A stretch of DNA of 9,734 bases, taken from the NCBI GenBank assembly GCA_031400715.1, contig JANNQK010000060.1, positions 1-9,734 of the forward strand, read 5' to 3'. The first letter of the stretch is position 1; the number at the start of each line of letters is the position of its first letter. A program made the translations under genes and the position numbers. The stretch comes from VFMC01 sp031400715. Its GTDB lineage: Bacteria; Actinomycetota; Acidimicrobiia; Acidimicrobiales; Ilumatobacteraceae. Under the pieces are notes generated by a model. It was not told the DNA's origin. It did no database searches and saw only the letters and a program-made list of their open reading frames with translations. Below, piece by piece: positions 5,747-9,734 of the stretch.

Positions 5747-7510
5747 GTGCTCCGCTTGTCGACCCTGTTCCTCCGCACCCTCCGCGAGGACCCTTCCGAT
5801 GCCGAGGTGGCGAGCCATCGTCTGCTCGTGCGCGCCGGCTACATCCGCCGTGCCGCCCCGGGCGGGTTCACCTGGTTGCCGCTCGGCTGGATCGTGTTCC
5901 GAAACGTCGAGCGGATCGTGCGCGAAGAGATGGACCGCGAGGGGTTCCAAGAGGTGCACTTCCCTGCCCTGCTCCCCCGCGAGCCGTACGAGCTGAGCGG
6001 CCGATGGACGGAGTACGGCGACAACGTCTTCCGGGTGAAGGACAGGAAGGGCGCCGACTTCATGCTGGCGCCCACCCACGAGGAGATGTTCACGCTCTTG
6101 GTGAAGGACCTGTACTCCAGCTACAAGGACCTGCCCCTCGTGATCTACCAGATCCAGAACAAGTTCCGCGACGAGGCCCGCCCCCGAGCCGGGCTGCTGC
6201 GCGGCCGCGAGTTCACGATGAAGGACTCCTACAGCTTCGACATCGACGACGAAGGCCTCCAGGTCAGCTACGACAAGCACCGGGTGTCCTACCAGCGCAC
6301 GTTCGATCGTCTGGGCATGCCGTACGTGATCGTGTCGGCGATGAGTGGAGCCATGGGAGGCTCGGCAAGCGAAGAGTTCCTCGCTCCGCTCGCCGTCGGC
6401 GAAGACACCTACGTTCGCTGCAGCGCATGCGACTACGCCGCCAACACCGAAGCCGTGCAGGTTCGGCCGCCCGATGCGATCGCCTTCGACGGTCTCGCCC
6501 CGGCCCACGTGCACGACACGCCCGACACGCCCACCATCGAAAGCCTCGTCGACCTGTTCAACGAGCGCGACGACCTCACGCGGGCCGACCGCCCGTGGAC
6601 CGCGGCCGACACCCTCAAGAACCTGGTCGTGAAGCTGAAGTACCCCGACGGCTCGATCGTGGCGCTCGCGATCGGCGTGCCCGGCGATCGCGAGGTCGAC
6701 CTGAAGCGGCTCGAAGCACACGTGGCGCCCGCCGAGATCGAGCCGTTCTCCGAAGCCGACTTCGCGGCGAACCCCGCCCTCGTGAAGGGCTACATCGGCC
6801 CGGGCGTGCTCGGCGAGCAGAACGCCTCTGGCATTCGCTACGTGGTCGACCCCCGCATCGTGGCAGGGACGGCGTGGATCACCGGCGCCGATCTGCCCGG
6901 CAAGCACGTCGCCGACCTGGTGGTGGGCCGGGACTTCACCCCCGACGACACCATCGAGGCCGCCGAAGTGCACGGTGGCGACCCCTGCCCCACGTGCGGC
7001 TCACCGCTCGAGATCGCCCGCGGCATCGAGATCGGACACATCTTCCAGCTCGGCCGCAAGTACGCCGAGGCGCTCGGCCTCACGGTGCTCGATCAGCACG
7101 GCAAGACCCGCACGGTCACCATGGGCAGCTACGGCATCGGCGTGTCGCGCGCCGTGGGCGTGATCGCCGAGATGAACTGCGACGACAAAGGCATCATCTG
7201 GCCGCGTGAGGTGTCGCCCGCCGACGTGCACATCGTGGCAACGGGCAAGGCCGGCGACCCACAACTCCCGGCCGCCGAGGCGCTCGCGGCCGAATGCGAG
7301 GCGGTCGGTCTCCGGGTCATGCTCGACGACCGGGTCGGCGTGTCACCCGGCGTGAAGTTCAACGATGCCGAGTTGATCGGCGTGCCCACGATCGTCGTGG
7401 TCGGCCGCGGGTTGGCCGACGGGCTGGTCGAGCTGAAGGATCGTCGGTCCGGCGAGCGCACCGACGTCGCGTTGGCCGACATCGTCGCCGTGCTGCAGTC
7501 CCAGATCTGA
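5747..7510 (+). CDS. proS: Prolyl-tRNA synthetase (bacterial type, with INS editing domain)
   Basis: This enzyme charges tRNA(Pro) with proline in the cytoplasm. The 587-residue class II synthetase aligns along its whole length with E. coli ProRS (572 aa). Visible motifs are motif 1 (about 41-77, FTWLPLGWIVFRNVERIVRE), the APTHEE proline-binding loop (108-113), motif 2 (FRDEARPRAGLLRGREFTMK, 140-159) and motif 3 (TMGSYGIGVSRAVG, 458-471). The C-terminal anticodon-binding domain spans about 490-587. Between motifs 2 and 3 lies the YbaK-like INS domain (about 235-400), which deacylates Ala-tRNA(Pro); K291 in TLKNLVVK appears to match E. coli K279. Two Cys pairs, C225/C228 and C414/C417, flank INS and may hold zinc; E. 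coli lacks them. The start is GTG (5747-5749), which fits the family N-terminus, although no clear Shine-Dalgarno is visible. It is divergent from rimP. Confidence 0.97.
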   Translation: MLRLSTLFLRTLREDPSDAEVASHRLLVRAGYIRRAAPGGFTWLPLGWIVFRNVERIVREEMDREGFQEVHFPALLPREPYELSGRWTEYGDNVFRVKDRKGADFMLAPTHEEMFTLLVKDLYSSYKDLPLVIYQIQNKFRDEARPRAGLLRGREFTMKDSYSFDIDDEGLQVSYDKHRVSYQRTFDRLGMPYVIVSAMSGAMGGSASEEFLAPLAVGEDTYVRCSACDYAANTEAVQVRPPDAIAFDGLAPAHVHDTPDTPTIESLVDLFNERDDLTRADRPWTAADTLKNLVVKLKYPDGSIVALAIGVPGDREVDLKRLEAHVAPAEIEPFSEADFAANPALVKGYIGPGVLGEQNASGIRYVVDPRIVAGTAWITGADLPGKHVADLVVGRDFTPDDTIEAAEVHGGDPCPTCGSPLEIARGIEIGHIFQLGRKYAEALGLTVLDQHGKTRTVTMGSYGIGVSRAVGVIAEMNCDDKGIIWPREVSPADVHIVATGKAGDPQLPAAEALAAECEAVGLRVMLDDRVGVSPGVKFNDAELIGVPTIVVVGRGLADGLVELKDRRSGERTDVALADIVAVLQSQI

Positions 7511-7581
7511 CCCCCCGCCACGTTTGGTCACTTTGGCGTCGTATACGGTGCGTTCGTGCACAAACGCGGCTGGCGGTCAGG
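7511..7581. other. Convergent intergenic gap between proS and the DUF2071 gene
   Basis: The two genes end tail to tail 71 bases apart. An imperfect inverted repeat (GCGTT at 7550-7554, GTGCAC palindrome at 7556-7561, AACGC at 7563-7567) could form a short hairpin usable from both sides. There is no clear U tract on either strand, so a terminator call is weak. Confidence 0.35.
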
Positions 7582-8280
7582 TCAGGCGCGGCGGAGTCGG
7601 CGCGGGCGACCGATGCGCACGTCGACCCCTGGCGACCACAGCACGACGGGTTCCCCGCTCGGCGCCGGGAGGCCTGCGGCAGTCAGCAGGGTCTCGTCGC
7701 ACGACACCAACTCCGCGTGGTGCACCGGCCACGGCTCGTGCTCCACCTCTGCCCACATCAATCGGCGACCGTACGTGGTGCCCAGCGCCCAGCGGGCCGT
7801 CAGGAACACCTGCAATTCGTCGACGTCCGACGGCGGCAGTTGCGCTCCCACCCGGATCACCGTTCGGCTCTCGGCCGCACCGGGCCCACTCGGGCGCGGC
7901 CAGCGACGACGCGAGACATAGGTGATCGAATCCCGATCGCGCTCGATCGACATCCGTGCCCAGCAGTACGGCAATCGATAGGTGACGCGGGCCACCAGCG
8001 CGGGCAGGAACCGAGTGATGTCGAGGCTGAAGAACCACACGCCGCTCCGACCGGAACGATCGAGGATGTAGGTGCGAACGTTCGTCTCGGGGAAGGTGGA
8101 GAGCGGACCGAGCGCGGGCGTGTGCGGCACCCGAATGCGGCGCATGTGGAACGGAATGAGTCCCACCCATGCAGAGCCGTCGAAGGTGTCGACCGTGAAT
8201 CCCGGCGGGAGCAGGGCCTGAACGATCGACGGGTCGTAGCGCCAGTGGATCGACGCGAGGTCGTGCCAGCCCTGGATCAT
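7582..8280 (-). CDS. DUF2071 (YqjF-like) family protein
   Basis: The 232-residue product matches the DUF2071/YqjF pattern. It has an opening MIQGWHDLASIHWRYDP, then LLPPGFTVDTFDGSAWVGLIPF (23-44), PETNVRTY (64-71), GVWFFSLDI (80-88) and a later LPYCWARM (103-110). It ends in a basic tail. The biochemical role of the family is not established, and I assign none. No signal peptide or membrane segment is evident. The ATG (8278-8280) is chosen because family members begin almost at this tryptophan-containing motif; a GTG directly before it (8281-8283) is an alternative. There is only a weak ribosome binding site (GGGCGG). The frame runs upstream to 8427 into the MaoC gene, but that part is unlike the family. 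It lies about 59 bases after the MaoC hydratase stop on the same strand, so co-transcription is likely. Confidence 0.85.
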   Translation of the reverse strand: MIQGWHDLASIHWRYDPSIVQALLPPGFTVDTFDGSAWVGLIPFHMRRIRVPHTPALGPLSTFPETNVRTYILDRSGRSGVWFFSLDITRFLPALVARVTYRLPYCWARMSIERDRDSITYVSRRRWPRPSGPGAAESRTVIRVGAQLPPSDVDELQVFLTARWALGTTYGRRLMWAEVEHEPWPVHHAELVSCDETLLTAAGLPAPSGEPVVLWSPGVDVRIGRPRRLRRA

Positions 8281-8339
8281 CACCGCCCGACGTACGGGCG
8301 TGGGGCATTCGGCCCCAGCGGGGTGGACCTGGCGATCGA

Positions 8340-9194
8340 TCAGCTGAACCGCACCAGGCCTTGGTCGATGACGACTCGATCGCCCACCGACGTGGTGAAC
8401 ACTGCCTCGCCTCCATCGATGCGCCACACCTTCACGGTCAGCGCATCTCCGGGCATCACGGGGGACGAGAACCGGCCTTCGATGTGGTGGAAACGGGTGA
8501 CGTCATCACCGGCCAGCGCTCCGAGCAACGCCCGCCCGGTGAAGCCGTAGGTGCACAGGCCGTGCAGGATCGGTCGTTCGAAGCCACCCATTGCGGCGAA
8601 CGACGGATCGGTGTGCAGCGGATTGCGGTCGCCGGACAGGCGATAGACGAACGCTTGGTCGGATGAGGTCTGGAGGGTCAGCTCGTGGTCCGGTGCCCGG
8701 TCGGCGGGCGGTTCGTTCTGTGGACCCGATGGGCCACGCTCGCCGCCCCAGCCACCCTCACCGCGGATGAACACCGACGAACGGGTGGTCCAGAGCAGCT
8801 CACCACTGAGGAGCTTCACTTCGTTCTCCATCACCACGACGGCCGCCTTGCCCTTGTCGTACATCGCGACGACCTTGTCCTGCACGGTGGCTTGGGCCTC
8901 CACGGGAATCGGACGAGCGAGCGTGATCGCCTGCGATCCATGGACCAGGAGTGCAAAGTTGAACGTGCCGATCTGGCTCATCGCGCTGGCACCGGGAGAG
9001 GCAGTTCCCGAGCCGGCGACGACGGCGAAGGTGGGATACACCACCTGCTGAACGTCCTTGGTGTTCTCCGTGGTGAACCGGAGCGCGGCTTGTCCGGCAC
9101 CGATGCCCACTGCGTACAACAGGGCATCCTTGGAGTTCCACGAGATCGTTCGGACATCGCCGGTTGCGCCGACGGCGCTGGGATCGAGCGGCAT
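8340..9194 (-). CDS. MaoC / hydratase-2 family (R)-specific enoyl-CoA hydratase
   Basis: It probably hydrates trans-2-enoyl-CoA to (R)-3-hydroxyacyl-CoA in fatty-acid or sterol side-chain degradation. The 284-residue protein is a double hot-dog enzyme: a degenerate N-terminal half (about 1-145, with YPTFAVV at 53-59 and LLVHGSQAI at 82-90) and a catalytic C-terminal half. The hydratase-2 motif YRLSGDRNPLHTDPSFAA (184-201) supplies the catalytic Asp189 and His194, followed by RPILHGLCTYGF (207-218). The opening MPLDPSAVGA and the overall layout resemble mycobacterial Rv3389c (HtdY)-type hydratases. The ATG (9192-9194) is preceded by AGGGAGG (9204-9210) with 9-base spacing. The frame is open up to 9320, but that extension is repetitive Arg/Ser sequence lying over the ribosome binding site. 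It is probably first in an operon with the DUF2071 gene. Confidence 0.93.
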   Translation of the reverse strand: MPLDPSAVGATGDVRTISWNSKDALLYAVGIGAGQAALRFTTENTKDVQQVVYPTFAVVAGSGTASPGASAMSQIGTFNFALLVHGSQAITLARPIPVEAQATVQDKVVAMYDKGKAAVVVMENEVKLLSGELLWTTRSSVFIRGEGGWGGERGPSGPQNEPPADRAPDHELTLQTSSDQAFVYRLSGDRNPLHTDPSFAAMGGFERPILHGLCTYGFTGRALLGALAGDDVTRFHHIEGRFSSPVMPGDALTVKVWRIDGGEAVFTTSVGDRVVIDQGLVRFS

Positions 9195-9208
9195 GACGAG
9201 ATTCCTCC

Positions 9209-9238
9209 CTGATCGTGATCGATCTGATCGTGACCGAC
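9209..9238. repeat. Tandem 15-bp repeat upstream of the hydratase gene
   Basis: CTGATCGTGATCGAT (9209-9223) is followed directly by CTGATCGTGACCGAC (9224-9238), differing at two positions. It lies next to and slightly overlaps the hydratase Shine-Dalgarno, inside its probable 5' untranslated region. It could be a repressor site or a chance GATC-rich duplication. Confidence 0.6.
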
Positions 9239-9400
9239 CCGATCCGCGAGCTGTTGTCGCGGTCTGCAGCGGTCTGATCGATCTCTCCGTGCCGACACCA
9301 CGATGGCGAGGCCTCGTCATCTTGCCCGACGATCCGCCGTCTGTTCGACTCGGCCGACGGTCCCGGCCGTGAACGTGCGCGCGATCAGTCGGTCGACCGG

Positions 9401-9420
9401 CGGGCCGGGCCGGGCCGGGC
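9401..9420. repeat. Pentanucleotide array (CGGGC)4
   Basis: Four exact copies of CGGGC occur in the gene-free region. It is a simple-sequence repeat; no function can be read from it. Confidence 0.75.
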
Positions 9421-9448
9421 GGTTCAGGCGACGATTCTAGTCAGGACG

Positions 9449-9482
9449 TCGACCAGCACACGGGACCAAGTGCCCTGGTCGA
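9449..9482. promoter_or_regulatory. 7-bp inverted repeat upstream of the right-edge gene
   Basis: TCGACCA (9449-9455) and TGGTCGA (9476-9482) are exact reverse complements. GGG and CCC (9462-9464, 9473-9475) can extend the pairing inside, leaving a bulge. The element ends 28 bases before the ATG at 9511 and could be an operator or a leader hairpin. Confidence 0.3.
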
Positions 9483-9510
9483 TGCACACCGGCTTCGTTC
9501 GAATGTGCAC

Positions 9511-9734
9511 ATGAGGATTCTGTTGGTGGCCGAGAGCCCGGAGGACGCACATTCGGTCGAAGCATCGTTGACCGCCGACGGGCACATCGTCACGTCGTGC
9601 AACGATCGCTCGGGCGGCCCGTGCCGTGGCATCGAGCACTTCGACGAGTGCCCGCTGGAGTCGCCGGTGGATCTTGCGGTGATCGCTCGGTCATCGCACG
9701 GGAGGCGAAGCATCGAGGAGATGGGGTCGGTGTG
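9511..9734 (+). CDS. Partial gene: degenerate receiver-like N-terminus (truncated by window edge)
   Basis: An open frame from ATG (9511-9513) runs off the right end with 74 codons visible and no stop. The first strand and helix (MRILLVAESPEDAHSVEASL, then GHIV) look like the start of a response-regulator receiver fold. The usual acidic pair is reduced to Glu8-Ser9. The segment VDLAVIAR (53-60) lacks the phospho-acceptor Asp expected at the end of strand 3. Cysteines at 30, 38 and 47 (PCRGI, then ECPLE) resemble a small actinobacterial hypothetical-protein family I recall with PC-G and CPL motifs; this is recognition from memory and not a search result. A GTG two codons upstream (9505-9507) is an alternative start. 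No clear ribosome binding site is seen. Phosphorelay function is unlikely from the missing Asp. Confidence 0.6.
   Translation, partial: MRILLVAESPEDAHSVEASLTADGHIVTSCNDRSGGPCRGIEHFDECPLESPVDLAVIARSSHGRRSIEEMGSV

Larger units (their letters stand above)
9195..9510. other. Gene-free divergent region between the hydratase gene and the right-edge gene
   Basis: I see no credible gene in these 316 bases; open frames here look like compositional shadows. The region holds the hydratase ribosome binding site, two tandem 15-base repeats, a 10-base direct repeat (gcggtctgca / gcggtctgat, about 9259-9278), the pentamer array at 9401-9420 and an inverted repeat at 9449-9482. Promoters for both flanking genes should lie here, but no clear -35/-10 pair can be named. 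Confidence 0.6.

Noticed and set aside
5636..6973. 445-codon minus-strand frame opposite proS that also covers the rimP leader
   Set aside because: It is antisense to conserved ProRS sequence, and its C-terminal end covers the leader hairpin. No domain is recognisable.
7294..8550. 418-codon plus-strand frame from the end of proS across the DUF2071 gene
   Set aside because: It overlaps proS in a different frame and runs antisense to the DUF2071 gene. The composition is Arg/Pro/His-rich, with no motif and no ribosome binding site.
9195..9320. Upstream extension of the MaoC hydratase to a start near 9320
   Set aside because: The extra 42 residues are Arg/Ser repeat sequence produced by the tandem 15-bp DNA repeat. 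A good Shine-Dalgarno supports the ATG at 9194, and related hydratases begin there.
9401..9420. Short GC-rich repeats considered as a CRISPR or attachment site
   Set aside because: They are simple pentamer repeats without spacers, integrase gene or tRNA nearby.
9424..9639. 71-codon minus-strand frame opposite the right-edge gene
   Set aside because: It is antisense to the better-supported receiver-like frame, has no recognisable motif and no ribosome binding site.

Overview
The window is high-GC DNA from an actinobacterium. The gene content, the neighbourhood (proS beside the rimP-nusA-ylxR-infB operon, as also known in mycobacteria) and the actinobacterial-type MaoC hydratase support this. 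The long Gly/Pro/Arg-rich IF2 linker and the style of the small right-edge protein make an Acidimicrobiia-like organism (Ilumatobacter and relatives) a reasonable guess, but that placement is inference.

Left half (about 1-5530, all leftward, minus strand): a transcription/translation operon read from right to left as rimP, nusA, ylxR, infB. rimP and nusA overlap by 4 bases (ATGA). ylxR starts 16 bases after nusA stops. infB starts at a TTG about 54 bases after ylxR. There is no ylxQ (L7Ae-like) gene between ylxR and infB. Past infB the window holds 153 bases with very long G runs and possibly the first codons of the next gene; rbfA would be expected there or soon after, but this is not proven.

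The 217-base divergent gap between rimP and proS (5530-5746) holds the rimP leader. It has a possible -10 element, a 10-bp GC-rich hairpin followed by a U-rich tract (terminator/attenuator-like), a second GC hairpin, and a duplicated UCUUCUUUG element. This is the best regulatory candidate in the window, because leader attenuation of nusA operons by NusA is known in Bacillus subtilis.

Right half: proS (plus strand, bacterial-type ProRS with an INS editing domain) converges on a probable two-gene minus-strand unit, a MaoC/hydratase-2 enoyl-CoA hydratase (upstream) followed by a DUF2071 (YqjF-like) protein. A 316-base gene-free stretch with short GC-rich repeats follows. A truncated plus-strand gene with a degenerate receiver-like N-terminus then runs off the right edge.

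Most of the window is conserved housekeeping sequence. I did not find a convincing new multi-gene system. The interesting material is regulatory (rimP leader, a 16-bp palindrome between ylxR and infB) and structural (low-complexity tails on RimP, NusA and IF2).
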